Assembly: GCF_049701115.1 (NCBI RefSeq)
Contig: NZ_JBNATX010000041.1
Location: 1 to 15,081 of the forward strand
DNA: 15,081 nucleotides
Direction: 5' to 3'
Origin: Thermoanaerobacter sp049701115
GTDB taxonomy: Bacteria > Bacillota > Thermoanaerobacteria > Thermoanaerobacterales > Thermoanaerobacteraceae
Both the position numbers and the translations under genes were made by a program. Within the stretch, counting starts at the first letter, position 1. The number at the start of each line of letters is the position of its first letter. Below are positions 1-6,943 of the stretch, one piece after another. The notes under the pieces are model-generated. The model made no database searches and had not been told where the DNA came from. It was given only the letters and a program-made list of their open reading frames with translations.

Positions 1-78
1 GCCAAGTTTAGTTATCGCTTTGACAACAAGTCGCATTTACACACAAAATGCCACTCTTTAAACTTTGTCAACAGTCTG
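1..78. mobile_element. Partial insertion sequence end (left boundary)
   Basis: Positions 26-78 recur as the reverse complement at 15030-15081. The 29 bases at 26-54 are identical and the outer block ending TTGTCAACAGTCTG (65-78) is identical, with a few differences and a one-base gap between them. Such a repeat at both edges of a gene block, with a sharp limit at CAGTCTG, is what the outer ends of two IS copies look like. Positions 1-25 would be further IS interior, but they have no counterpart inside the window. No transposase is visible, so the family cannot be named; the CAGACTGTTGACAAA-type end is only vaguely reminiscent of IS1182-like elements. An alternative is a short non-coding dispersed repeat. 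Confidence 0.6.
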
Positions 79-79
79 T

Positions 80-100
80 ATCCGCCACTAATTGGCGGAT
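80..100. terminator. Hairpin next to left IS end, likely rho-independent terminator
   Basis: ATCCGCCA (80-87) pairs perfectly with TGGCGGAT (93-100) around the five-base loop CTAAT, giving an 8-bp GC-rich stem followed by TATTTCTTTATT. It reads as a terminator for whatever lies to the left, and it insulates the feo promoter that follows. It starts two bases after the inferred IS end. The T-tract is interrupted, so termination strength is uncertain. Confidence 0.6.
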
Positions 101-110
101 TATTTCTTTA

Positions 111-139
111 TTGACTTTTGAAGAGGAGTATGCTATTCT
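111..139 (+). promoter_or_regulatory. Promoter of the feo operon
   Basis: TTGACT (111-116) and TATTCT (134-139) are separated by 17 bases. A TG pair one base before the -10 (131-132) makes it an extended -10. Transcription should begin near 146, leaving a leader of about 75 bases before the first start codon. The Fur box lies directly downstream, over the predicted start of transcription. Confidence 0.7.
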
Positions 140-146
140 TTTATTA

Positions 147-171
147 GATAATGAGAATTATTCTCAATATC
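147..171 (+). promoter_or_regulatory. Fur box (iron-responsive operator)
   Basis: The core TGAGAATTATTCTCA (152-166) is a perfect 7-1-7 inverted repeat, the architecture of Firmicute Fur-family operators (consensus TGATAATNATTATCA). The symmetry extends outward through GATA (147-150) and TATC (168-171), giving a 25-bp palindrome with one mismatched pair. It covers roughly +1 to +25 of the predicted transcript, so iron-loaded Fur bound here should block initiation or escape. The genes downstream are ferrous iron transporters, which matches Fur control. Confidence 0.85.
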
Positions 172-220
172 AAATATTACTGTATATCAATTTGATGTCG
201 AAAAGAAGGGAGGCATTAGC

Positions 221-460
221 TTGGTAGAGAAAGTGAGTACTCTGGATAAGCTGCCTGTTGGGGCAAGGGGGAAAATAGTAAAAATTAAAGCAGTGGGAGA
301 GCTGAGAAAGCGGCTTGTAGATATGGGAGTAATTTACGGTACAGAAGTAAAAGTAGAAGGAATGGCGCCACTTGGAGACCCGATTGAAGTTACAGTGATG
401 GGCTACAGGTTAAGTCTTAGAAAAAGCGAAGCTTCTCAGATAGAAATCGAGGTGATATAA
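221..460 (+). CDS. feoA: FeoA family protein (first copy)
   Basis: This is a 79-residue, single-domain FeoA protein, a small cytosolic SH3-like barrel that works with FeoB in ferrous iron uptake, probably by docking to its cytosolic part. The family pattern is clear: an L-x-x-L-P-V-G opening near residues 8-15, followed by a G-K-I-V-K-I strand. The L-R-K-R-L-V-D-M-G signature lies at about 28-36, and the protein ends in G-Y-R-L-S-L-R. The start codon is TTG, supported by GGGAGG at 208-213 with seven bases of spacing. It is the first gene after the Fur box and lies one base from the second feoA. The family call is secure; how the two FeoA copies divide labour is unknown. Confidence 0.93.
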   Translation: MVEKVSTLDKLPVGARGKIVKIKAVGELRKRLVDMGVIYGTEVKVEGMAPLGDPIEVTVMGYRLSLRKSEASQIEIEVI

Positions 461-461
461 T

Positions 462-704
462 TTGTTAAAAAAGGGAGGAATTGTATTGCCTCTTTCTATG
501 CTTCCACCGGGGAAAAAGGCTATGGTAGTTGATATACTAGGAGGCGAAGGTATAAGAAGAAGGTTGATTGAAATGGGTATTGCAAGAGGAGTAGAAATTC
601 TGGTTGTAAAAAATGATGTAGGTCCACTTATAGTAGGAGTTAAGGAGATGAGGTTTGCTTTAGGTTTTGGTATGGCACAAAAAATATTGGTTGAAGAATT
701 GTAG
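462..704 (+). CDS. feoA: FeoA family protein (second copy)
   Basis: This is a second FeoA-domain protein, 80 residues from the TTG at 462. It shows the L-P-P-G-K-K-A-M-V-V opening and the signature R-R-R-L-I-E-M-G-I-A-R-G, with a final G-F-G-M-A-Q-K-I-L-V strand. It is clearly paralogous to the gene before it but diverged. Two starts are plausible. TTG 462 is preceded by GAGGTGAT (449-456). TTG 486 is preceded by AAGGGAGG (471-478), would give 72 residues, and starts nearer the usual FeoA N-terminus. The longer form is listed. It sits between feoA and feoB, 11 bases before feoB, so the three are almost certainly co-transcribed. It may be the direct partner of the adjacent FeoB. Confidence 0.9.
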   Translation: MLKKGGIVLPLSMLPPGKKAMVVDILGGEGIRRRLIEMGIARGVEILVVKNDVGPLIVGVKEMRFALGFGMAQKILVEEL

Positions 705-715
705 GGGAGGTCAAA

Positions 716-2758
716 ATGGAAAAGATGGGCGTTTTAGGGGACAAAAAAGAATTAGTAGTCGCATTGGCGGGCAATCCGAATTCAGGTAAAACAAGCTTAT
801 TTAATGAGCTCACTGGAGCAAGACAGCACGTAGGCAACTGGCCAGGAGTTACTGTTGAGAAAAAAGAAGGAAGGCTTAAGTTTGAGGGTGTGGATTTTAA
901 GGTGGTAGACCTTCCTGGCACTTACAGTTTGGGGGCTTACACGGAAGATGAAGTGATTGCCAGGAATTTTATAATACACGATAAGCCAGATGTTGTGATT
1001 AATGTGGTAGATGCCACTAATCTGGAAAGAAATTTGTACCTTACAATGCAGCTTTTAGAGATGAATGTAAATTTGGTTGTGGCTTTAAACATGTCAGATG
1101 AAGCGAAGGCTAAGGGTATTGAGATTGATAAAGATAAACTGTCACAGCTTTTGAAAGTTCCAGTTGTAATGACAGTGGCTACTAGAGGAATAGGTGTAAA
1201 AGAGTTACTGGAGAATGTGCTGAAGGTAGTAGAAGCTAAAGGAGAGGGCTATCGCATAGATTATGGCAAAGAATTAGAAGAGGGCATTTCTGAGCTTGAA
1301 AGTTTGATTAAGGAAGATGAAGAGCTTTCAAAGAAGTTTTTTCCTAGGTGGCTGGCTATTAAATTCATAGAAAATGATGAGAACATAATGAAAGAGTTTT
1401 CACACAAAACGGCATTGATGGAGAAAGTCAAGTCGATCCAAAAGAAGTTAGAAGAGATTTTTGGAGAAGATGCAGAAGTTGTTGTTGCTGATAGAAGATA
1501 TGGAATCATTTCTGGCATAGTAAGGGAATGTGTGAAAAGGAAGAGAGCTCCTGAAGAGAGGTACACTTTATCTGACAAAATAGACAGGATTGTAACGAAT
1601 AAGTACCTTGGCATTCCAATATTTCTTGTAGCTATGTGGGCAGTTTTTGAATTCACTTTCGCTTTGGGCAATCCCTTATCAGACTGGATAGAAATGTTTT
1701 TTGACTGGCTGGGTGAAGTTACAGCCTCCTGGCTTTTGTCAATCGCTGCACCTGATATTTTAATTTCCTTTATAAGAGATGGAATAATTGCAGGAATCGG
1801 TTCTGTATTGGTATTTATACCACCGATTTTCCTTCTATTTTTTGCAATTTCTGTGCTTGAAGATAGTGGTTATATGGCAAGAGCTGCTTATGTTATGGAC
1901 AGATTTATGACTGCTTTAGGACTTCATGGCAAATCTTTCATACCTATGCTGATAGGTTTCGGCTGCAATGTGCCCGGTATAATGGCCACTAGGACTTTGG
2001 AAAATAAGGAGGATAGACTGGTTACTATCCTGGTAAATCCTTTGATGTCTTGTGCTGCAAGGCTTCCTGTGTATGTGCTTTTCGCGGGAGCTTTCTTTGC
2101 TAAGAATCAAGGGCTTGTGGTGTTTTCTATATATCTTCTGGGAATAGTGCTGGCAATTGTAATGGCTAAGATATTTAAAAAATTTCTTTTCAAAGGAAAG
2201 ACAGCTCCTTTTATCATGGAGCTACCTCCTTACAGAGTACCTACTGTAAAAGGGTTGCTTATTCACATGTGGGAGAGAGGAAGTTTATTTGTGAGAAAAG
2301 CGGGCACTATAATTTTGGGAGTAGTTGTGCTGGTGTGGATTTTATCTAGTCTTCCTGGTGGAGTGGAGTATGCTAGTGCCGAAAGCTATATTGGAAGATT
2401 GGGAAGCGCTGTATCCCCTATTTTAAAGCCGGCTGGATTTGGCACTTGGGAAGCAGCTTCGGCTCTGATATTTGGAGTTTTAGCGAAAGAAACTGTTGTA
2501 GGTACTCTTGGTGTAGTATATGGGGCAGAGGGGGATGCCCTGATACAAGCTATAAGGCAACATTTTACTCCCCTTTCTGCATACGCATTTATGGTAATGA
2601 CTCTTATATACATTCCGTGTGTAGCTGCGATTGCTGCTATAAGGCGTGAGACCAATTCATGGAAATGGACTTTCTTTGCTATAGGATACACTCTGATTCT
2701 CGGATGGCTAATGGCAGTTTTGGTATATCAAGGAGGGCGAATTCTAGGACTTGGCTAA
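716..2758 (+). CDS. feoB: Ferrous iron transporter FeoB (canonical copy)
   Basis: This 680-residue inner-membrane Fe2+ transporter has an N-terminal GTPase domain. G1 is GNPNSGKT at residues 19-26, the switch region HVGNWPGVTVE follows, G3 is DLPG at 65-68, and G4 is NMSD at 125-128. The helical guanine dissociation inhibitor region follows to about residue 290, and the rest is polytopic membrane. Both Gate repeats carry the conserved cysteines proposed to line the iron path: C417 in GFGCNVP and C446 in MSCAARLP. A K-E-T-V-V-G-T-L-G segment comes near the C-terminus. Length is normal for FeoB. ATG 716 is preceded by GGGGAGG. It follows two feoA genes and precedes the small FeoB-associated protein, a complete classical feo set under the Fur box. 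Confidence 0.96.
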   Translation: MEKMGVLGDKKELVVALAGNPNSGKTSLFNELTGARQHVGNWPGVTVEKKEGRLKFEGVDFKVVDLPGTYSLGAYTEDEVIARNFIIHDKPDVVINVVDATNLERNLYLTMQLLEMNVNLVVALNMSDEAKAKGIEIDKDKLSQLLKVPVVMTVATRGIGVKELLENVLKVVEAKGEGYRIDYGKELEEGISELESLIKEDEELSKKFFPRWLAIKFIENDENIMKEFSHKTALMEKVKSIQKKLEEIFGEDAEVVVADRRYGIISGIVRECVKRKRAPEERYTLSDKIDRIVTNKYLGIPIFLVAMWAVFEFTFALGNPLSDWIEMFFDWLGEVTASWLLSIAAPDILISFIRDGIIAGIGSVLVFIPPIFLLFFAISVLEDSGYMARAAYVMDRFMTALGLHGKSFIPMLIGFGCNVPGIMATRTLENKEDRLVTILVNPLMSCAARLPVYVLFAGAFFAKNQGLVVFSIYLLGIVLAIVMAKIFKKFLFKGKTAPFIMELPPYRVPTVKGLLIHMWERGSLFVRKAGTIILGVVVLVWILSSLPGGVEYASAESYIGRLGSAVSPILKPAGFGTWEAASALIFGVLAKETVVGTLGVVYGAEGDALIQAIRQHFTPLSAYAFMVMTLIYIPCVAAIAAIRRETNSWKWTFFAIGYTLILGWLMAVLVYQGGRILGLG

Positions 2759-2784
2759 AAATTTTGTAAAATGGGAGGGAAAAG

Positions 2785-2934
2785 GTGTTTGATGTGGAAT
2801 ATATTATATTAGTGGGAGCAGGACTTCTTTCGACTGCCATGATTTTGATTGGAATTAAGGGACATTTTAAAAAAATTGATAAGTGTCGTAGCTGCCCTTT
2901 TGGAAGGGAGTGTAAAATGACTTGTAAAAATTAA
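2785..2934 (+). CDS. FeoB-associated Cys-rich membrane protein
   Basis: This 49-residue ORF starts at GTG 2785, with GGGAGG at 2773-2778 six bases upstream, and stops at TAA 2932-2934. Residues about 5-25 form one hydrophobic helix (starting EYIILVGAGLLSTAM). The basic tail carries four cysteines, C34, C37, C43 and C47, in a CxxC-x5-C-x3-C arrangement. This matches the small FeoB-associated cysteine-rich membrane proteins found after feoB in many Firmicutes. A role in Fe2+ handling or in stabilising FeoB, like FeoC, is presumed from context rather than shown. It lies 26 bases after feoB and 18 before the next gene, within the operon, and is easily missed because of its size. Confidence 0.85.
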   Translation: MFDVEYIILVGAGLLSTAMILIGIKGHFKKIDKCRSCPFGRECKMTCKN

Positions 2935-2952
2935 ATTTAGGGGGGAGAGGCG

Positions 2953-3528
2953 ATGGAATGGCTTAAAGTATTGAAAGAGGATGTTTTAAGATTTTTAAAG
3001 GAAAAAGAAGGGAATAAATCTACATTGGAAGAAATAGCAATTGAGAGTAAGGTAGATAAAGAAGACGTAATTGAAGCAGTAAAAAGTTTAGAAAAAGATA
3101 ATTTTGTAAACTTTGAAAGGCAAGAAGTTTATCTTACAGAAGACGGGAAAAAAGAAGCTGAAAGTATATATGAAAAACACAATTTTGTAGAAAGCCTATA
3201 TGGGCACCAAATTGCTCATGCTTTGGAGCATTATGCAATGAAGGATATGAAAAAAGCTTTTGAAGTAGCCTCTTCCCCTAAAAAATTAAAAGATTTTAAA
3301 GAGCAACAGGTGGGTTTTGTTGTGCGAATTTCTATAGATAATCCTATGATTTTGTCAAGACTGATAGGGTTAGGGTTTGCCCCTGGTAGCTATTTCAAAA
3401 TTATAAAAAAAAGGGAAGATTTTTTAGTGGTAGAGTCCCACGGAAGATTAGTGGTACTGGGAAAAGAGGTTGGCGATGGGATAGAGGGGGTAGAAACTTT
3501 TGAGGATTCTTCTGGTCGGACAGCCTAA
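2953..3528 (+). CDS. DtxR-like winged-helix / FeoA fusion protein
   Basis: This 191-residue protein has two parts. Residues about 5-70 look like a winged helix-turn-helix (T-L-E-E-I-A-I-E-S-K-V then D-V-I-E-A-V-K-S-L) ending in the wing Y-L-T-E-D-G-K-K-E-A. Residues 71-98 resemble a shortened DtxR dimerisation and metal segment with H76, H85, H89, E92 and H93. Residues about 117-180 are a FeoA/SH3-like domain with S-R-L-I-G-L-G-F-A-P-G. DtxR/MntR regulators often end in such a domain. ATG 2953 has GGGGGGAG upstream. Its last 29 bases overlap feoB2 in another frame. It may be a metal-sensing repressor, or its FeoA domain may serve as the cytosolic partner of FeoB2. The two roles cannot be separated from sequence. 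Confidence 0.8.
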   Translation: MEWLKVLKEDVLRFLKEKEGNKSTLEEIAIESKVDKEDVIEAVKSLEKDNFVNFERQEVYLTEDGKKEAESIYEKHNFVESLYGHQIAHALEHYAMKDMKKAFEVASSPKKLKDFKEQQVGFVVRISIDNPMILSRLIGLGFAPGSYFKIIKKREDFLVVESHGRLVVLGKEVGDGIEGVETFEDSSGRTA

Positions 3529-5380
3529 TGTAGGGAAATCTTTATTTTTAAACACCTTAACTGGTACAAAGGTCATTGTTTCTAATTATCCCGGTACCAC
3601 TGTAGATGTCACTGAAGGAAAGATAAAGGTAGGGGATGAGTACTGGGAATTTGTAGATACTCCTGGTATTTACAGCCTTACACCTTCCAGTGAAGAAGAA
3701 AAAGTAACTTATAGATTAGTGCTGGAAGAAAATTATGACTTTGTGATTCACGTTTTAGATGCACTTGCTTTAGAAAGGAACCTCATAATCTCTCTTCAAT
3801 TGGCCGAATTAGGTATTCCCTTTATGATAGCGGTAAACTTTTATGAAGAAGCCTTAAAAAAGGGTGTAAAGATAGACCTTGAAGCCTTGCAGGGATTACT
3901 TGGAGTTCCTGTAGTGGTAATAAATCCTTTTAAGAAAGAAATTGAAAAATTAAAGAAAGCTTTTGATTTGGTTAAAAGGCCTAACTATTCTATTCATTAT
4001 GATGACCATATAGAAGAGATGATAAAGGTAATAGAAAAGGAGATTGATTATGGAGGAAGGCTTTCTACAAGAGGTATTGCTGTAAAGATATTAGAAGAGG
4101 GAGAAATGATATGTAAAATCCTCAATTTGAGAAGGTTCGAACATTTGAAGGAACAGTACAAAGAAGTGCATCCAAATGTCACTAAGGATATAGTCATAAC
4201 TAGAGCAGGATACGCTTTTTATATTTCTCAAAAGATTTTGACTTATAAAGAAGATAAGCCAAAAAAGCTAAATGCGTTAGATGATTTCATACTTAACAAT
4301 CCTGTAGGAAGTGTCTTGTTCAGCATAGGTGTTTTATCTCTTGTATTTTTGGGATTGTTTTATATAGGTGGGTGGTTCCAAGACACACTGGGGAGCTTAT
4401 TCGAGGGATATGCGGGAAGCCTTGGTAGATATCTTGCTAGTTACCATCCTCTTTTCAATGTTTTGGTAATAAATGCCTTTATAGGTCTTTCAGCAGGAAT
4501 AAGCATTGCCGTTCCTTATGTGGGTTTATTCTACATTTTCCTTACCTTTATGGAGGATACAGGGCTTTTATCCCGCTTTATAATAGCCCTCAATGGATTA
4601 ATGTCAAGACTAAATCTTCCTGCTAAGGCGATAATCCCGCTGATGCTTGGATTTGGATGTAGTGTGCCTGCTATAAAATCCACAAGAGTATTGAGCAATT
4701 TTAAAGACAGATTGAAAGTAGCAATACTCTATTCTGTAGTGCCATGTTCCTCCCGAAACGCTATACTTTTTGGATTAGTGGGACATTATGCAGGAATAGG
4801 ATATCTTGCATTAATTTATATCACTTTATTTGTTGTTTTTCTGATCACTTCAAAGATTTTGGGAATAGTTGTGTCAAAAGAAAGATTGCCGGTGGTAGAA
4901 GAGATGCCTCCTTACCGACTTCCTGTCGCAAAGAATTTGCTGGTTAAATCATGGGTGAGGATGGAGGATTTTGTGACAATTGTCATTCCTCTATTAATAG
5001 CCGGAGGCATATTGTATGGGATATTAGAGTATTATAACATTGCAGCTCTTGTGGTGAAGCCTTTTAGATACTTGACGGTAAATTGGTTAGGACTTCCTGA
5101 AAATACTATTATACCGATTTTCTATGGATTTCTACAAAAAGACCTTGTAATATCTATGTTAGCAAATGCTATGGGTACCTATGATTTTGGAAGTGTTTTA
5201 ACAAAGCTTCAGATATTCACTTTTGGTTTGGCATCATCTATACAAATTCCCTGCATGATAGCTTTTGGTATGTTCATAAAAGAATTTGGCTTTGTAAAGG
5301 CGGCAGTCGTTACGCTTTCTGCTTTCATATACGGGATGCTGATTGCGGGTATAATTTATAAGGTTATGGTATGGATATAA
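3500..5380 (+). CDS. feoB: Second, divergent FeoB-type metal transporter
   Basis: This 626-residue FeoB paralogue starts at TTG 3500 inside the preceding gene, with AGGGGG around 3484-3490 as ribosome binding site, so the two are probably translationally coupled. G1 is GQPNVGKS at residues 7-14, followed by VSNYPGTTVD, and G3 is DTPG at 53-56. G4 is NFYE (113-116) with Glu instead of the guanine-contacting Asp, and no clear G5 is seen. The membrane half is complete: C387 in GFGCSVP, C416 in VVPCSSRN, and an L-Q-K-D-L-V segment. It is shorter than the first FeoB. It likely moves Fe2+ or another divalent metal such as Mn2+; the substrate cannot be read from sequence. Nucleotide specificity or GTPase rate may differ from the canonical copy. 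Confidence 0.9.
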   Translation: MRILLVGQPNVGKSLFLNTLTGTKVIVSNYPGTTVDVTEGKIKVGDEYWEFVDTPGIYSLTPSSEEEKVTYRLVLEENYDFVIHVLDALALERNLIISLQLAELGIPFMIAVNFYEEALKKGVKIDLEALQGLLGVPVVVINPFKKEIEKLKKAFDLVKRPNYSIHYDDHIEEMIKVIEKEIDYGGRLSTRGIAVKILEEGEMICKILNLRRFEHLKEQYKEVHPNVTKDIVITRAGYAFYISQKILTYKEDKPKKLNALDDFILNNPVGSVLFSIGVLSLVFLGLFYIGGWFQDTLGSLFEGYAGSLGRYLASYHPLFNVLVINAFIGLSAGISIAVPYVGLFYIFLTFMEDTGLLSRFIIALNGLMSRLNLPAKAIIPLMLGFGCSVPAIKSTRVLSNFKDRLKVAILYSVVPCSSRNAILFGLVGHYAGIGYLALIYITLFVVFLITSKILGIVVSKERLPVVEEMPPYRLPVAKNLLVKSWVRMEDFVTIVIPLLIAGGILYGILEYYNIAALVVKPFRYLTVNWLGLPENTIIPIFYGFLQKDLVISMLANAMGTYDFGSVLTKLQIFTFGLASSIQIPCMIAFGMFIKEFGFVKAAVVTLSAFIYGMLIAGIIYKVMVWI

Positions 5381-5400
5381 AAATAAAATGAGGTGATATC

Positions 5401-6159
5401 ATGGGAAAGATGTATTTTGAAAGAGAATGGCTAAAACACCTTCTCTTTGATGGATGGGAATACGAAAAACCCATACTTGTAAGCGGACCGGGTGGTTCAG
5501 GAAAACCGCTTATAGGAAATTTTTTTGCTGATGAGTGGTTGAGAAAAGGCGGAAGTGTAATTTTTATGACAGCCAGCACTTCAATTGAAACCCACAGGAG
5601 AATGATGAAATATTTGGGATGCGACGTGGAAAAGTATGAGGAAGAGGAACGAGTTTTTTATATTGAACTTTCACCTGAAATAGAAGAGGTAGAAGAAATC
5701 TCTAAAAATTCAATGAGAGCTAATTATGTCAAACCAGAAGTCTGGGACAAAGCAATAGATTTGGCAGGAAAGAAGGTCAAGAAGGATGGAGAATTAGGAA
5801 CTCTCATCACCAGTGCTTCTTTAAATTTGCTATTTTTCTCAAAAACTTACGGGGAGAAGATGTATGAAAAATTAATATCCTTGGTAAGAGGTGAGGACAA
5901 GAGTTATTTTTATGTTCTAACTTTGAATAGCGATGCTTATAAAGATTGGGCAAGGGCTTTAGAGGAAGCTGCTTACAATCTTTTACTCAGCGGAATGAAT
6001 GAAGAAATGAAGCTAACTTTGAAAGTAGTTAAAATGCATAATGTTGGATTCCAGGAGGAAGAGGTTATTGTGCCTCTTACAAAAGAGATAGTGATGGAGA
6101 TAAAAAAAGAGGCAGAAAGTGGTAGAACAAATCTCATACCTCTTATCAGGAAACTGTAG
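5401..6159 (+). CDS. RecA/KaiC-like P-loop protein with altered Walker A (first of pair)
   Basis: No named family was recognised. The 252 residues follow the layout of a single RecA/KaiC (RAD55-like) domain. A P-loop GPGGSGKP lies at 29-36, followed by a helix and then a G-G-S-V-I-F-M strand where KaiC has its second strand. A strand reads G-T-L-I-T-S where Walker B V-I-D-S is expected, and a final L-K-V-V-K-M strand corresponds to KaiC L-R-V-x-K-M-R. The Mg-binding Ser/Thr after the lysine is Pro36 (codon CCG), the Walker B Asp is Thr, and the Glu pair after strand 2 is absent. It therefore probably binds nucleotide weakly or not at all. ATG 5401 has GAGGTGAT upstream, 20 bases after feoB2. 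A regulatory role for the transporter is only a guess. Confidence 0.75.
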   Translation: MGKMYFEREWLKHLLFDGWEYEKPILVSGPGGSGKPLIGNFFADEWLRKGGSVIFMTASTSIETHRRMMKYLGCDVEKYEEEERVFYIELSPEIEEVEEISKNSMRANYVKPEVWDKAIDLAGKKVKKDGELGTLITSASLNLLFFSKTYGEKMYEKLISLVRGEDKSYFYVLTLNSDAYKDWARALEEAAYNLLLSGMNEEMKLTLKVVKMHNVGFQEEEVIVPLTKEIVMEIKKEAESGRTNLIPLIRKL

Positions 6160-6171
6160 GGGGTGTAATTA

Positions 6172-6870
6172 ATGAAACTTCCGGCTTATTTTGAGATAGA
6201 GGGTTTAAAATTTAGTTTGCCGTCGTTTACCTTACTTGCTGGGCCTATGGCGGCTGCAAAACCCTTGTTTGCCCAAAAATTTATAGCTGCTTTTTTAAAT
6301 GAAGTAGATGGTGCAAATGTGTTTTATCTTGCAACAAGTGCTCCTGTGGAGGGGATATTAAGGAATTTACAAGTGTTTGGATTAAAAGAAGAGAAAAAAA
6401 ATATAACATTTTTTGACTATGATCCAGCAGTAAAAGAGCTAAAGAAGGAAGGGGATAATTATTATAAAGGAGATTACAGTGAGCCTGAAATATTAAAACA
6501 GATACTGGATTTAGCGGCTGAAAATACGATTATTGTTATACCCTCCTTTACACTTCTTCTTGTTAATACAGAAAGGAAAGAAGATCTTATAAGGACTTTA
6601 CTTGGAACTTCTGAGAATAAGAATTTTATTTCATTTGTGGCTGTTAATTCAGATATGTTTCAAAATTACAATGAAAAATTGATGGAGGCTTCTGATAATT
6701 TATTGGAGTTTTTCAAAAAGGGAGAAAAGATTTTTCTAAAAGTCGTAAAATTCAAAGGAGAATATGATAGAGAAGAAACGGAGTTTAAATTTGAAAAAGA
6801 ACTTTTTACAACTACAAAAAAAGAGGTGGCAGAGAGAACGGCAAAAATGATAAAGGCAAAGAGGAGTTAA
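6172..6870 (+). CDS. RecA/KaiC-like P-loop protein with altered Walker A (second of pair)
   Basis: This 232-residue protein is paralogous to its upstream neighbour, sharing the same strand order and ending. The P-loop position reads GPMAAAKP (24-31): the lysine is kept, the sixth residue Gly is Ala, and the last residue is again Pro (codon CCC). The Walker B-like strand is T-I-I-V-I-P-S with no Asp, and V-F-Y-L-A-T-S-A lacks the KaiC Glu pair. The last part, D-N-L-L-E-F then F-L-K-V-V-K-F-K-G, matches the usual KaiC end. It begins 12 bases after its neighbour with AGGGGGTG as ribosome binding site, and is the last gene before a strong terminator. The shared Pro suggests a conserved pseudo-ATPase pair, perhaps a heterodimer; function is unknown. 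Confidence 0.75.
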   Translation: MKLPAYFEIEGLKFSLPSFTLLAGPMAAAKPLFAQKFIAAFLNEVDGANVFYLATSAPVEGILRNLQVFGLKEEKKNITFFDYDPAVKELKKEGDNYYKGDYSEPEILKQILDLAAENTIIVIPSFTLLLVNTERKEDLIRTLLGTSENKNFISFVAVNSDMFQNYNEKLMEASDNLLEFFKKGEKIFLKVVKFKGEYDREETEFKFEKELFTTTKKEVAERTAKMIKAKRS

Positions 6871-6871
6871 G

Positions 6872-6907
6872 TCAACAAAACCCCTGCGGGAGCAGGGGTT
6901 TTGTTGA
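6872..6907 (+). terminator. Rho-independent terminator ending the feo operon
   Basis: This is a perfect 16-bp stem with loop GGGA. The left arm 6872-6887 contains AAAACCCCTGC and the right arm 6892-6907 contains GCAGGGGTTTTG. It begins two bases after the TAA of the last gene. The flanking A and T runs are part of the stem, so it could also act on transcripts from the other strand. It marks the end of the eight-gene iron operon. Confidence 0.9.
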
Positions 6908-6943
6908 ATAACAAAAGATGCTAAAATAGATGGGAGGAAGTTT

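Noticed and set aside
169..196. ATCAAAT / ATTTGAT inverted repeat in the feo leader, considered as a riboswitch
   Set aside because: The stem is short and AU-only and no known riboswitch core is visible.
1261..1671. 136-residue ORF on the minus strand inside feoB
   Set aside because: Antisense shadow of a well-conserved gene, Ser-rich composition, no ribosome binding site or family resemblance.
6904..6927. Possible promoter for the stand-alone HD-GYP gene (TTGAAT/TTGTTG with TAAAAT)
   Set aside because: Spacers are 12 or 15 bases and the resulting start would fall in the ribosome binding site.
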